NCBI GenBank assembly: GCA_047629355.1
Contig: JBLHWU010000045.1
Location: 1 to 33,644, forward strand
Direction of reading: 5' to 3'
Length of the DNA stretch: 33,644 bases
Source of the DNA: CAYUNA01 sp047629355
GTDB taxonomy: Bacteria > Bacteroidota > Bacteroidia > Chitinophagales > Saprospiraceae
How positions within the stretch are numbered: the stretch's first letter is position 1; each line of letters begins with the position of its first letter. The position numbers were made by a program, and so were the translations under genes. The notes below the pieces were generated by a model, which was not told the origin of the DNA, searched no databases, and saw only the letters and a list, made by a program, of their open reading frames with translations. Shown in pieces: positions 15,471 to 24,280 of this stretch.

Positions 15471-16583
15471 TTAAGTTTCCTCTTGTAAAAGTTGAGCTAT
15501 TGCCTTTTTTAGTAAATTTTCGTCAGGTATTCTATTTTGAAAACCAGTAAATTTTTCACTATTTTCCAATGCAACTTTCAAATCTAAATCTTCCTGCTTT
15601 TGATAATAAAAAACACCGCTCTTAAAAAAACGTTTCGCTAAATATTCCTGCTCCGTTTGCCCAGGCGTAGGTATCAGAATGGCTTTTTGCTGTAAATTCG
15701 CTAAATCCATCAGTGTGCTATATCCCGACCGACTGACGACTATTTCACTTTTTAAAATCGCTTCATTCAACTCTTCCGAAGTCATAAAGGAAACGACTTC
15801 AATATTTTCTTTTAAAAAAATACGCTCTTTCGATTCTGTTTTCCCTTGAACAATTAAAAAATCTCCTTCCAGATTTTGCAACTGAATTAAAATAGCACTT
15901 TCAAAAAAGGTTCGCTGCGGTTCGGGACCAGAAAGGATGAAGATTGCTAGGTATTTTTTTTCTAAAATGCCTGACTTCATGCGTGAAAGAATGCCGATAA
16001 ATTTTAGCTTTTGCTTGCTATCAAGTTTACTAAACTTTAAAATTTTAGTAAACCTAAGCCCAGATTTTCCAATTTCACTCAACTCTCCAGACAAACTATT
16101 CTCTCCTTCAAAATCAGGAATCCAACATTCATCAAATTTACGAATCCAGTAGAAATTCCCCCATCTTACTGGTGTTTCCAATAATTTGAACGGCATTTTA
16201 ATCGTCAACTGATGCGTCAAAAAAACCGTTTTTACTTTTTTCAAAAAACAGCCAAAGCGATTGTCAGAAATAATGACATCAATCTTTTGCTTTTCAATCA
16301 ACATATCAATCGCCTTATTTTCCAACCAAATCGCTCGTACAATCTTCGGTAATTGCCACCCAATACTCAAAATCATACTCGAAAACGGATACCTCATATT
16401 ATAGGCAGGCAATTCAAAATGTAGCAAATCAGGAAATTCCTCCCGCAACAATTGCAACGCACGACCATCCGAAGCCAACAGCACTTCCGCTCCTTGCCGC
16501 TGCAATTCTCGAATAATTGGAATGCAACGCGTCGCATGTCCTAATCCCCAATTCAGCGGCGCAACCAATATGCGTTTCTTCAA
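15471..16583 (-). CDS. glycosyltransferase of the MurG/GT28-like fold
   Basis: The N-terminus (RILVAPLNWGLGHATRCIPI) is the glycine-rich acceptor-side loop of UDP-sugar glycosyltransferases of the GT-B fold. The C-terminal half has SRSGYSTLMDLANLQQKAIL and PTPGQTEQEYLA, the nucleotide-sugar-binding signature shared with MurG. It probably transfers a sugar to a lipid or surface glycan; donor and acceptor are unknown. There is no ATG near the start. The frame is open to a TTG at 16610; a TTG at 16583 gives (M)KKRILVAPLNWG, the usual family start, and is preferred. It has no close same-strand neighbour. Confidence 0.82.
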   Translation of the reverse strand: MKKRILVAPLNWGLGHATRCIPIIRELQRQGAEVLLASDGRALQLLREEFPDLLHFELPAYNMRYPFSSMILSIGWQLPKIVRAIWLENKAIDMLIEKQKIDVIISDNRFGCFLKKVKTVFLTHQLTIKMPFKLLETPVRWGNFYWIRKFDECWIPDFEGENSLSGELSEIGKSGLRFTKILKFSKLDSKQKLKFIGILSRMKSGILEKKYLAIFILSGPEPQRTFFESAILIQLQNLEGDFLIVQGKTESKERIFLKENIEVVSFMTSEELNEAILKSEIVVSRSGYSTLMDLANLQQKAILIPTPGQTEQEYLAKRFFKSGVFYYQKQEDLDLKVALENSEKFTGFQNRIPDENLLKKAIAQLLQEET

Positions 16584-16670
16584 ATTCAAATAGATTAAGT
16601 ATTTTTGCAAAAAGAATCACGAAGTGATTGAATAGCAATAGTCCTGAATGCAATTCAGGAAAATGAAATT

Positions 16671-16790
16671 ATGAAAATTGTGAAAAACGAAATTATGAAA
16701 AATAAGCAGAATATTTGGCGAGTGGTTTTTGGATTCTTGATTATTTCAATTTTTGTAGCTTGCCGAGCGAATGATTGCGGCTGTCCTTAA
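16671..16790 (+). CDS. tiny predicted lipoprotein convergent with gldE
   Basis: A 39-codon frame (ATG 16671) or 31-codon frame (in-frame ATG 16695) encodes a charged start (MKNKQNIWR), a hydrophobic core (VVFGFLIISIFVA), a lipobox Cys, and a short Cys-rich tail ending RANDCGCP. This is a complete lipoprotein signal peptide followed by almost no mature protein. Its stop codon overlaps the gldE stop by three bases on the opposite strand. No Shine-Dalgarno site is seen; a small hairpin (CCTGAAT/ATTCAGG, 16644-16660) precedes it. Such Cys-tailed mini-lipoproteins occur in Bacteroidota, but the function is unknown. Confidence 0.6.
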   Translation: MKIVKNEIMKNKQNIWRVVFGFLIISIFVACRANDCGCP

Positions 16791-18301
16791 TTTTCTCTTG
16801 GCAGCGTAATCAATATCTGTTCAATTCGTCGCTTAGACACTGATTCAATTTTAAACTTAAACCCTTCGTAAGAAATCTCGCGTCCTTTCTTTGGAATAAA
16901 ACCAATCATTTCCAAAATCATCCCAGCTACGGAGTCCGATTCTCCCCGTACTTCATCAAAGGTTTCCGTATCAACTCCAATTATTCTACAAACATCATTC
17001 AACATCGTTTTGCCTTCAAAAAGAAAGTTAAAATCGTCAATTTTGGTATATTCTACCTCTATATTGTCATCAAATTCATCCCGAATTTCTCCGATAATTT
17101 CCTCCATAATATCTTCCAAAGTTACGATGCCTGACGTACCGCCATATTCATCAACCACAATGGCCATGTGTCGCCGCTCTAGTTGAAACTCCTTGAGTAA
17201 ATCATCAATTTTCTTCGTCTCGGGTACATATAAAGTATTGGTTCGAATCAGGGATTGCCACTCAAATTCATCCGTTTCGTGCAAATGACCAAGCAAATCT
17301 TTGACATATAAAATCCCTGTCACATGGTCAAAATCTTCTTCATAGACAGGAATCCTTGAATACCCAGAATCCTTCGCCACTTTCAGTAATTCAGAAAATT
17401 GTACTTGAAAATCTATCGCTTTCACATCCACCCGCGCCCGCATAATCTGCGTGACTGTTACCTCTCCAAACTTCACAATTCCTTTCAAAATATCGACATC
17501 TTCCTGCGATTCCAAGTCTTGACTGGCCGTTAATTCAATCGCCTCACCAATTTCTTCCTTACTCGTCACATTACTTTGGCCTTCGCCAACTAACCGATTT
17601 TCAATCACATTTGTTCCTTTCACCAACATCATACTAACCGGCCAAAAGAATTTCCTTAAAATAATTAACGGTGTAGTCATCGTTCGTGCTAGTCGAACGT
17701 TATTCAGTTTCGCGTAAATCTTAGGCGCAACTTCCCCAAATAAAACTAAAAAGAAGGTTACCCCAAATACTACTATTGAAAATCGGAAAACATTTGAAAT
17801 GCCTCCTGCCGTAAATGTCCAACCTGATAAATTATGTAAGTTCTGATAAGTCGATGATTGTAAAAAAACTTCTGCCCAACTATTAAAAATAGCATTAGAA
17901 AATACCTGACTGACGATAAATTCCGCAATCAAGGTAATAGCGATATTAATGAAATTATTAGCTATCAAAATTGTTGCTAACAGCGTTCTCGGCTTCTCAT
18001 GCAATTCTATTAATTGCGTAGAAGACTCCGAACTTTCTTCCTCTAATTTCGCCAAATCATTAGGCGTCAATGAAAAAAAAGCAACCTCAGACCCCGAAAT
18101 CATCGCGGAAGAGTACAGTAAGAGCAATACCAATAAAACAGCACCTAAGACCTCGAAAGAAAAAGCAGCGAGGAAGGGAAAGTCAATAAAGAAGAGTAAG
18201 AAATGTAAACTATCAGGTTCTATTTCCAATTTTTGAAAGGTTGGTTCAAAATTAGAACGAAAGCGGATGAAGAAAGTTTCATTCGCTTTCATTCTTTGCA
18301 A
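16787..18301 (-). CDS. gldE: GldE, gliding-associated CBS-domain membrane protein (CorC/HlyC type)
   Basis: A 504-residue protein with an N-terminal DUF21/CNNM membrane region (several hydrophobic helices between about residues 30 and 220, including SGSEVAFFSLTPND). Two CBS domains follow (VTVTQIMRARVDVKAIDF, RHMAIVVDEYGGTSGIVTLE then DIMEEIIGEI) and then a CorC_HlyC transporter-associated domain at the C-terminus. This is the GldE arrangement. The neighbours support it: mutY, ssb and gldE in this order is characteristic of Bacteroidota. Only 3 bases separate it from ssb. GldD, which often follows gldE in gliding relatives, is absent here. The general family is linked to divalent-cation transport. 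Confidence 0.9.
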   Translation of the reverse strand: MQRMKANETFFIRFRSNFEPTFQKLEIEPDSLHFLLFFIDFPFLAAFSFEVLGAVLLVLLLLYSSAMISGSEVAFFSLTPNDLAKLEEESSESSTQLIELHEKPRTLLATILIANNFINIAITLIAEFIVSQVFSNAIFNSWAEVFLQSSTYQNLHNLSGWTFTAGGISNVFRFSIVVFGVTFFLVLFGEVAPKIYAKLNNVRLARTMTTPLIILRKFFWPVSMMLVKGTNVIENRLVGEGQSNVTSKEEIGEAIELTASQDLESQEDVDILKGIVKFGEVTVTQIMRARVDVKAIDFQVQFSELLKVAKDSGYSRIPVYEEDFDHVTGILYVKDLLGHLHETDEFEWQSLIRTNTLYVPETKKIDDLLKEFQLERRHMAIVVDEYGGTSGIVTLEDIMEEIIGEIRDEFDDNIEVEYTKIDDFNFLFEGKTMLNDVCRIIGVDTETFDEVRGESDSVAGMILEMIGFIPKKGREISYEGFKFKIESVSKRRIEQILITLPREN

Positions 18302-18304
18302 AAA

Positions 18305-18781
18305 TTAGAAAGGAAGGTCGTCGCCAGCAGCGTCGCTTACTTCCTCCGGTTTTGGAGTAGCCGCACTATTACCATTAGAAGCAGGAGTCGAGGCAGGAGC
18401 TTTAGAAAAAGCAGGCTCATCATTTGCACTTGGCATATAACCAGAGTCACCGCCCTCTTTTACCCCCAACACCCGCATCACTGCGCCGACTACTTCTGTA
18501 ATATATTTCTCATTGCCGTTGGCATCTTGATATTTTCGGTGCGTCAATTTTCCTTCGATATATACTTGTTTTCCTTTTTTGCATTGCTGCTCCGCACGTT
18601 CCGCTAAGTAACGCCAAACGACTACATTATGCCATTCGGTATTAGTTTGAAACTCTCCATTTTTATCCTTGTAAGATTCATTAGTCGCTACCGAAAGTTT
18701 CGCTACTGCCACACCACTTTCCAGTCGTCTAACTTCCGCATCCGAGCCCAAGTTTCCTACTAATATTACTTTGTTTACCAT
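18305..18781 (-). CDS. ssb: single-stranded DNA-binding protein
   Basis: Binds single-stranded DNA during replication and repair. The OB-fold N-terminus starts MVNKVILVGNLGSDAEVRRL and includes TEWHNVVVWRYLAE and GKQVYIEGKLTHRKYQDANG. A low-complexity linker (about residues 110-150) and the acidic tip GDDLPF follow, the canonical protein-recruiting tail. The 158-residue length is normal. The stop codon lies 3 bases before the gldE start, so the two are probably translated from one mRNA. A terminator-like hairpin separates it from mutY. Confidence 0.96.
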   Translation of the reverse strand: MVNKVILVGNLGSDAEVRRLESGVAVAKLSVATNESYKDKNGEFQTNTEWHNVVVWRYLAERAEQQCKKGKQVYIEGKLTHRKYQDANGNEKYITEVVGAVMRVLGVKEGGDSGYMPSANDEPAFSKAPASTPASNGNSAATPKPEEVSDAAGDDLPF

Positions 18782-18804
18782 GTGTTTATGTTTTTTATGG
18801 TTTT

Positions 18805-18844
18805 AAAAAAAGTCTTCTCGATGCCGAAGGTAATGACTTTTTTT
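18805..18844 (-). terminator. intrinsic terminator after mutY
   Basis: AAAAAAAGTC (18805-18814) pairs with GACTTTTTTT (18835-18844), with a smaller inner TTC/GAA pairing. Read on the minus strand it ends in seven T residues, so transcription from mutY may stop before ssb. Confidence 0.65.
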
Positions 18845-18900
18845 AGGTAACCCAAATTTTTAAGTAAAAATTTGTTGTAAAACTTAATATATTCCAACAA

Positions 18901-19983
18901 TTAAAACAATTCCAATACATTATTTTTATCTTTAAAATAAGTATCCATCACTTTTGGAAATGCAAATTTAGTCAGATTTTCCCGTTTCACCGTCATTATC
19001 GCTGCATTTGTGAGCAATAATTCGCCAGTTATTTCAATTTCCCAAAACTGCGCAATAATTTTTTGATGGGTCAATAGTTGTTTATATGGCTTCGATATCT
19101 TTTCAATTTTAAAATCGGCAACGCCCGTCCAAGTCTGCCATATTTCCATTTTTAATAACTCCTCTTCGTCAATAATTTTAGTTGTTTCTAAAATCGGGAA
19201 TTCGTATAAATTTTGCCAAATATCTTTCTCCGTCCGCTTTTGAATAAAAACATGACCATTTTGATTAAAAATAAAATAATTAAAAAATCGGTCGCGCTTT
19301 TTTATCTTTTTTTCCTTGAATGGCAATGTGGCAATTTTCTTATTTTGAAAAGCAAAACACCCGGATGCCATCGGGCAATTTTTACAATTCGGATTTTTAG
19401 GCTTACAATGCGTTGCCCCAAAATCCATAATCGCTTGATTGTAATCTGCCGCCCGTTTTTCCTCGATTAATTGTTGCGCCAATACCGCAAATTCCTTCTT
19501 CCCCACCGTCGAATCTATCGCCGTTTCTATTCCAAAAACTCGCGACAAAACCCGATAAACATTTCCATCAACTACCGCATGAGGTAAGTCATACGCAAAT
19601 GATGCAATCGCTGCCGCCGTATACGTTCCCACCCCTTTCAACTTCAAAATATCCTCATAAGAATCAGGGAATTCACCCCCTAAATCATGTGTAATCATCT
19701 TGGCAGTAAAATGCAAATTCCGCGCTCGCGAGTAATAACCCAGCCCTTCCCATAGCTTCATCACGTCATCTTCTGGCGCATCTGCCAAGTCAGCCACCGT
19801 CGGATATTTCGCCTTAAATCGCTCGAAATAAGGTAAGCCTTGTTCCACTCTTGTTTGCTGTAAAATAATTTCGGATAGCCAGACAAAGTATGGATTTTTT
19901 TCGCCTTTCCACGGTAAAGGACGATGATTTTGAGCAAACCATTCCATTAAATGATTGGTAAAGAAAGTATGTTTTTTTTTCAT
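18901..19983 (-). CDS. mutY: A/G-specific adenine DNA glycosylase
   Basis: Removes adenine mispaired with 8-oxoguanine or guanine. Key residues are in place: catalytic Glu38 (LSEIILQQTRVEQGLPYF), a helix-hairpin-helix (LKGVGTYTAAAIASFAYD), catalytic Asp139 (AVVDGNVYRVLSRVFG), and the iron-sulfur loop C193-X6-C200-X2-C203-X5-C209. The C-terminal half is the NUDIX-like 8-oxoG-recognition domain. The length of 360 aa is normal. It heads the mutY-ssb-gldE set, although a terminator-like hairpin lies behind it. Confidence 0.96.
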   Translation of the reverse strand: MKKKHTFFTNHLMEWFAQNHRPLPWKGEKNPYFVWLSEIILQQTRVEQGLPYFERFKAKYPTVADLADAPEDDVMKLWEGLGYYSRARNLHFTAKMITHDLGGEFPDSYEDILKLKGVGTYTAAAIASFAYDLPHAVVDGNVYRVLSRVFGIETAIDSTVGKKEFAVLAQQLIEEKRAADYNQAIMDFGATHCKPKNPNCKNCPMASGCFAFQNKKIATLPFKEKKIKKRDRFFNYFIFNQNGHVFIQKRTEKDIWQNLYEFPILETTKIIDEEELLKMEIWQTWTGVADFKIEKISKPYKQLLTHQKIIAQFWEIEITGELLLTNAAIMTVKRENLTKFAFPKVMDTYFKDKNNVLELF

Positions 19984-20056
19984 TAAAAGGATTGAATTTT
20001 GGCTTTGTATAATGCGTTTACCAATTTTTGTAAAAGAACAAATTTATCAATACTTA

Positions 20057-20497
20057 TCAAGCCTTTACTTCCCTTTTTTTCAAAAAAACACGCCCAATTC
20101 GAGTTTTTTCATCAACCATTTGAGGAATTTGTTCCTGCCAATATCCTTCCAAAGTCATTTGCCAAAGGTCGCGTTTGAACATCAATTGAAAATTACGCTT
20201 ATACCAATCCACATCTTCCAATTCATCTTTGTTGACAATCCTAAATTCGCGCACCGTTACCGACCTATCCATGTGCAATTGTCCCCGGATTTTCATTTCG
20301 ACCACTCTTCCATCGGGTAAACTGACACTCGTAAAACCATTCAATTTGCCATTATTTTTGACGTTAATATTCATTTCAATGGTATACTTTTGCTGATTGA
20401 GCACTAGATGACCGTCCCAAAGTCCCGAAATGAGTTGAGATTGTGCATTTAAATTGGTCAATAAAAGTAAATAAGAAAAAGTCAATAAAAATTTCAT
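20057..20497 (-). CDS. small exported protein of unknown function
   Basis: 146 residues with a signal peptide (MKFLLTFSYLLLLTNLNAQ) and a mature part that looks like antiparallel beta strands: LISGLWDGHLVLNQQKYTIE, GKLNGFTSVSLPDGRVVEMK. The pattern 'exported, beta-rich, basic' is seen in many small periplasmic Bacteroidota proteins, but I do not recognise the family. It starts on the opposite strand from the ABC-F gene, so the 171-base gap is a divergent promoter region. Confidence 0.7.
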   Translation of the reverse strand: MKFLLTFSYLLLLTNLNAQSQLISGLWDGHLVLNQQKYTIEMNINVKNNGKLNGFTSVSLPDGRVVEMKIRGQLHMDRSVTVREFRIVNKDELEDVDWYKRNFQLMFKRDLWQMTLEGYWQEQIPQMVDEKTRIGRVFLKKREVKA

Positions 20498-20598
20498 CGC
20501 GAGCTTTATTTTTCAGAGTCAAACACTTATATTTAAAAATAGATGCATTTTTTCATCAAAATGGTGGATGCGGAAACTTTTAACAAAAAAATTTATTT

Positions 20599-20606
20599 TA
20601 CATTTG
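20599..20606 (+). promoter_or_regulatory. -7 box candidate for the ABC-F gene
   Basis: TACATTTG matches TAnnTTTG and lies about 62 bases before the ATG. No clear TTG lies at the right spacing upstream, so this is a partial match. Confidence 0.35.
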
Positions 20607-20668
20607 CGAAATCGGGTATTTGGCCATTTCCAAATATCTAAAAATCCAAAAGTCTAAACATCCATTTA

Positions 20669-22555
20669 ATGAATTATCTTACACTCGAAAATGTCAACAA
20701 ATCCTACGGAGAGAAAGTGCTGTTCCAAGATGTAAATTTACAAATTGGAAAAGGGCAAAAGGTGGCAATCGTTGCCAAAAATGGTAGTGGAAAAACGACG
20801 TTAATGCGAGTTATTGCAGGAAAAGAAGCAGGCGAGGGGGAAAATGCCAACGTTTGGATAAATAAACATATCAAAATCGGTTGGCTTGATCAAGATCCTA
20901 GTTTTTATGATAAGCATACCGTTTTGGAAGCTGTTTTTGATTCGGAAAATCCGATGATGCAAGCGGTGAAAGCTTACGAAGAGGCGATGATTTATCCTGA
21001 CCGTATCCAAGGAATGCAGGATGCCCTTGCCAAAATGGATGATTTGAAGGCTTGGGATTTTGAAGCGAAAGTAAAAGAGGTGCTTTTTAAATTAAACATT
21101 ACGATGTTTGACCAACTCGTTTCGACCCTTTCTGGAGGGCAACAAAAACGGTTGGCATTGGCGAAGTTGTTGATTGACGAACCCGAATTTATTATTCTGG
21201 ATGAGCCCACCAATCACTTAGATATGGACATGATTGAGTGGTTGGAAGAATATTTACAGCAGCCCAATTTGACCATTTTTATGGTGACGCACGATCGTTA
21301 TTTTTTGGAAAATGTCTGTACGATAATTTTAGAATTAAACAACGGCGTCCTTTATCGGTACACCGGAAATTATTCTGAATTTTTAGAAAAAAAGGCAGTT
21401 CGTGAAGAGAATGAGGCGATTGATTTAGATAAAAGTAAGAAGCTGTATAAAAAAGAATTGGAATGGATTCGGCGACAACCGAAGGCACGGGGAACAAAAG
21501 GAAAAGCACGGGTGGATACTTTCGATGGCATCAAAGAATCGGCGCATAAGGATTTGAATAAAGATGAGATTTCGTTAGATAGCTTAAAAGGTTCGCGCTT
21601 GGGTAGCAAGATTTTGGAAGCAGAGTATATCAGTAAATCCTACGACGGTGTGAAAATGGTAGACGACTTTTTCTATAAATTTAGAAAGGGAGAAAAAGTA
21701 GGAATTGTTGGTCGAAACGGAGTAGGAAAGACTACGTTTTTAAAAATGTTAACCCAGCAAGTTCGGCCCGATAGTGGAAAAATCACCGTTGGTGGTACGG
21801 TCAAATTTGGCTATTATACCCAAGACGGTATCACCCTCGATGAGGACAAACGCGTCATTGATGTGATTCGCGACATTGCTGAATATATTCCAGTTGATAA
21901 AGGACATAAAATGACTGCGCCGACTTTATTGGAGCGTTTTATGTTTCCGCGAGCGCAGCAACAGGTTTATGTTTCACAGTTGAGTGGTGGGGAAAAACGT
22001 CGCTTGTATTTACTCACAATTTTGATGGAAAATCCGAATTTTTTAATTCTAGATGAGCCGACGAATGATTTAGATATTATGACGCTGAATGTCTTGGAAG
22101 AGTGGTTGATGAACTTTCCAGGATGTATTGTCATTGTGTCTCACGACCGTTATTTTATGGATAAAGTGGTTGACCATTTATTCATTTTCGAAGGCGACGG
22201 TAAAATCAAAGATTTCAACGGTAATCACTTAGCGTACCGTAAATATATCAGAGCCAAAGAACTCGAAAAGCGCCAAAAGGGACGAGCCGAACAGCAAAAA
22301 GAAAAAGCTGCCAATGCTGTCAAAGAAATAAAGTCTGATGCGCCGACAATGACTTATGAACAGCGGAAGGAGATGAATAAAGTAGAAAAAGAGATTAGTA
22401 AACTAGAAGAAAGAAAGACGAAAATTCAAGCAAAATTTGCCAGTCCTGATATTTCTGTGGAAGAGATTAAAACGCTTTCGCAAGAATTGAGTGATGTGAA
22501 AGAAAAGATTGAAGAAAAAGAAATGATATGGGTGGAGTTAGCTGAATTGGCCTAA
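20669..22555 (+). CDS. ABC-F family ATPase (Uup-like)
   Basis: ABC-F proteins are cytoplasmic twin-ATPase proteins without membrane domains that act on ribosomes. Domain 1 has Walker A AKNGSGKT near residues 37-44, signature LSGGQQKRLALAKLL and Walker B FIILDEPTNHLD. Domain 2 has GRNGVGKTTFLK, LSGGEKRRLYLL and FLILDEPTNDLD. A charged linker lies between them. The last 80 residues form a coiled coil (MNKVEKEISKLEERKTKIQA), the C-terminal extension seen in Uup rather than EttA. The length of 628 aa fits. A strong terminator follows. Confidence 0.92.
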   Translation: MNYLTLENVNKSYGEKVLFQDVNLQIGKGQKVAIVAKNGSGKTTLMRVIAGKEAGEGENANVWINKHIKIGWLDQDPSFYDKHTVLEAVFDSENPMMQAVKAYEEAMIYPDRIQGMQDALAKMDDLKAWDFEAKVKEVLFKLNITMFDQLVSTLSGGQQKRLALAKLLIDEPEFIILDEPTNHLDMDMIEWLEEYLQQPNLTIFMVTHDRYFLENVCTIILELNNGVLYRYTGNYSEFLEKKAVREENEAIDLDKSKKLYKKELEWIRRQPKARGTKGKARVDTFDGIKESAHKDLNKDEISLDSLKGSRLGSKILEAEYISKSYDGVKMVDDFFYKFRKGEKVGIVGRNGVGKTTFLKMLTQQVRPDSGKITVGGTVKFGYYTQDGITLDEDKRVIDVIRDIAEYIPVDKGHKMTAPTLLERFMFPRAQQQVYVSQLSGGEKRRLYLLTILMENPNFLILDEPTNDLDIMTLNVLEEWLMNFPGCIVIVSHDRYFMDKVVDHLFIFEGDGKIKDFNGNHLAYRKYIRAKELEKRQKGRAEQQKEKAANAVKEIKSDAPTMTYEQRKEMNKVEKEISKLEERKTKIQAKFASPDISVEEIKTLSQELSDVKEKIEEKEMIWVELAELA

Positions 22556-22784
22556 GTACAATTTTAAAATTTGTTTTTACAAAAAAAATCAGCTAAAACC
22601 CTATATTTAAATCCCGAAAACCCATATTTATTCAATGGACAGATACACATTTTCCATTGTTTTTTGGTGTTTCGGATTATTAGGTGGACCGTTAAGTAAC
22701 GGTAAAATAATAACAGTCATAGGGTGTCCATAGTCTTAGGTTTCACGGGATTCGTTCGGCGCGCCTAAATTTGAAGGAAATGAC

Positions 22785-22826
22785 TAAAAAAAGGGCAGTG
22801 ATTTTTACAATCGCTGCCCTTTTTTT
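22785..22826 (+). terminator. intrinsic terminator after the ABC-F gene
   Basis: AAAAAGGGCAGTGAT pairs with ATCGCTGCCCTTTTT (one G-T pair) and is followed by further T residues on the plus strand. The A-run on the other side lets it act on the minus strand too. Confidence 0.75.
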
Positions 22827-22879
22827 CTGTAAATTTGAAAACTGTTGAATAGCTACATTGACTTGCAATTAAGTAAGAC

Positions 22880-22942
22880 AAAATAAAATAAAATAAAATA
22901 AAATAAAATAAAATAAAATAAAATAAAATAAAATAAAATAAT
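22880..22942. repeat. AAAAT pentanucleotide tandem array
   Basis: About 12 uninterrupted copies of AAAAT lie just downstream of the stop codon of the TPR gene at 22968. Copy number of such an array can change by slippage. Confidence 0.9.
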
Positions 22943-22967
22943 AAATTAGCAATTTAACAATTCAAAA

Positions 22968-23594
22968 CTACCGCATCTTCGGTCGTCGTCGTTTTCCACC
23001 TGGATTCATCACCGCTCCGCCACCTCGTCGTCCACCGCCGCCCATGCGTTGTGCTGATTGCATTTGTCCACTTTGTGCAATTGCTTTTTCAAATTGCTTG
23101 ATTTGGTCTTTCAAACTTGATTCGGTTACTTTCAAATCTTTCATTTGTCGGAAAATCAACTTCGCTTCTTTCCACTTATTTCGTGTCGCTGCGATGTTAG
23201 CTAATTGCAATTTAACCGCTGCTTTTTCATTATCCGAAGGCAGTTCCAAACTTTCTGCTTTAGTCAAATATTTCTCTGCTTTATCCCAATCCTTGTGCAA
23301 TTGGCTCGCGATTGTTCCTTTCAAAATATAAAAATATGCCCGATTGGTAACGTATAACCAATCCGGCTTTACAGTCAAATCCAAGCGGTCGTCTGCACCA
23401 AGAAAATCATTCATTTGCATCATTTGCGAAGCAGATTGAACCGTTCCCAGTAAAATATAACCCACCAAAAGTGCGATACCAATCAAAAGCGGCAACCATG
23501 ACCACACGATACCAACAAGAAAGGTTGCAATAATACCGCCTACTAAAAATAAAGCGATAAGGGCAAAACGTAGATAAATATTAATCGTAAACAT
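22968..23594 (-). CDS. membrane protein with TPR-like helices and an Arg/Gly-rich tail
   Basis: 208 residues. Two N-terminal transmembrane helices (ALIALFLVGGIIATFLVGIV and WLPLLIGIALLVGYILLG) are followed by TPR-like helical pairs (DWDKAEKYLTKAESLELPSD, KWKEAKLIFRQMKDLKVTES). It ends in a highly basic tail (GGGGRRGGG...GGKRRRPKMR) that could contact nucleic acid or membrane phosphate. It shares its plan with the next gene (23720-24241). Its exact job is unknown. Confidence 0.7.
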   Translation of the reverse strand: MFTINIYLRFALIALFLVGGIIATFLVGIVWSWLPLLIGIALLVGYILLGTVQSASQMMQMNDFLGADDRLDLTVKPDWLYVTNRAYFYILKGTIASQLHKDWDKAEKYLTKAESLELPSDNEKAAVKLQLANIAATRNKWKEAKLIFRQMKDLKVTESSLKDQIKQFEKAIAQSGQMQSAQRMGGGGRRGGGAVMNPGGKRRRPKMR

Positions 23595-23693
23595 AAATTA
23601 TGTTGCTAAATTGCTACATTGTTTGATGGTTTAGCAAGCAAACAGTAGCAGTTATTTGTTTAAAATTCAAATCAAAATGTATTTGACTTTCTG

Positions 23694-23701
23694 CAAAGAT
23701 A
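23694..23701 (-). promoter_or_regulatory. -7 box candidate for the membrane TPR gene at 22968
   Basis: The minus strand reads TATCTTTG, a perfect TAnnTTTG, about 100 bases before the ATG at 23594. A TTG (23728-23726) lies 24 bases upstream, a little farther than the usual 19-21. Confidence 0.4.
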
Positions 23702-23719
23702 AATAAAAAATTAGCTACC

Positions 23720-24241
23720 TCACTTCAACCGCTTCAATGCTTTTGCTAATTTTTGTAAATTTTCTTTGACAATTAAATCATTCGTTTCAAAAGATTGCGC
23801 TTTTTTCAAATATCCATGCGCCACCAAGCCGTTCTGTTGAACATACGCGATGTGCGCTAAATTCAAATATGCCAACGCATTGTCTTTTCCATCTCGCAAG
23901 CCAAGTTCTGCTGCTGCTTGAAAGTGCATTTTCCCCTTTTCCAAGTCCTCATGTTGCAACGAAATAATTCCGTACGCAAAATGATAATACGCCTGACTCG
24001 CTTTAATTAACCATTCGGGATGCTTATTTTTTGACAATAATAACTCCGCTTGGTCATAGTCTCTTGTTTGTAAAACATTCAAGGCTTGGCGCACGGTTCC
24101 ATATAAAAAATGGGTTAGCATAAATAGGAAACTAGCAACGTAGAAAAACCAGGCTGTTCCCAATCCATTTTTTAAATGGAATAAGATGCCTAAACCGAAG
24201 AGGATGAAGATAGCGGCTATTTTTATTCGATATGCTTTCAT
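23720..24241 (-). CDS. paralogous membrane protein with TPR-like helices
   Basis: 173 residues, with two N-terminal transmembrane helices (IAAIFILFGLGILFHL, WFFYVASFLFMLTHFLYG), then TPR-like helices (DYDQAELLLSKNKHPEWLIK, DLEKGKMHFQAAAELGLRDG, AYLNLAHIAYVQQNG). The block YGTVRQALNVLQTRDYDQA matches LGTVQSASQMMQMNDFLGA in the neighbour at the same position, so the two are probably tandem duplicates. This one lacks the Arg/Gly tail. The function is unknown. Confidence 0.72.
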   Translation of the reverse strand: MKAYRIKIAAIFILFGLGILFHLKNGLGTAWFFYVASFLFMLTHFLYGTVRQALNVLQTRDYDQAELLLSKNKHPEWLIKASQAYYHFAYGIISLQHEDLEKGKMHFQAAAELGLRDGKDNALAYLNLAHIAYVQQNGLVAHGYLKKAQSFETNDLIVKENLQKLAKALKRLK

Positions 24242-24280
24242 TTATTATTTTTTTAGCTGTGGTGCAACTTGGCGTAAGTT

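Larger units (their letters stand above)
22556..22967. other. 412-base convergent gap with a terminator and a tandem repeat
   Basis: The gap between the ABC-F gene and the TPR gene holds a terminator (22785-22826) and an AAAAT tandem array (22880-22942), listed separately. A 32-codon frame at 22635-22733 (MDRYTFSIVFWCFGLLGG...) exists but lacks further support. The rest shows no feature I recognise. Confidence 0.5.

Noticed and set aside
22635..22733. 32-codon frame MDRYTFSIVFWCFGLLGG...
   Set aside because: It has a hydrophobic core but no lipobox, no neighbour support and no promoter; chance is likely in an AT-rich gap. Conservation in relatives would change this.
22880..22942. AT-rich array as a replication-origin unwinding element
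   Set aside because: No DnaA-box cluster, dnaA or other origin genes lie nearby; a simple sequence repeat explains it.
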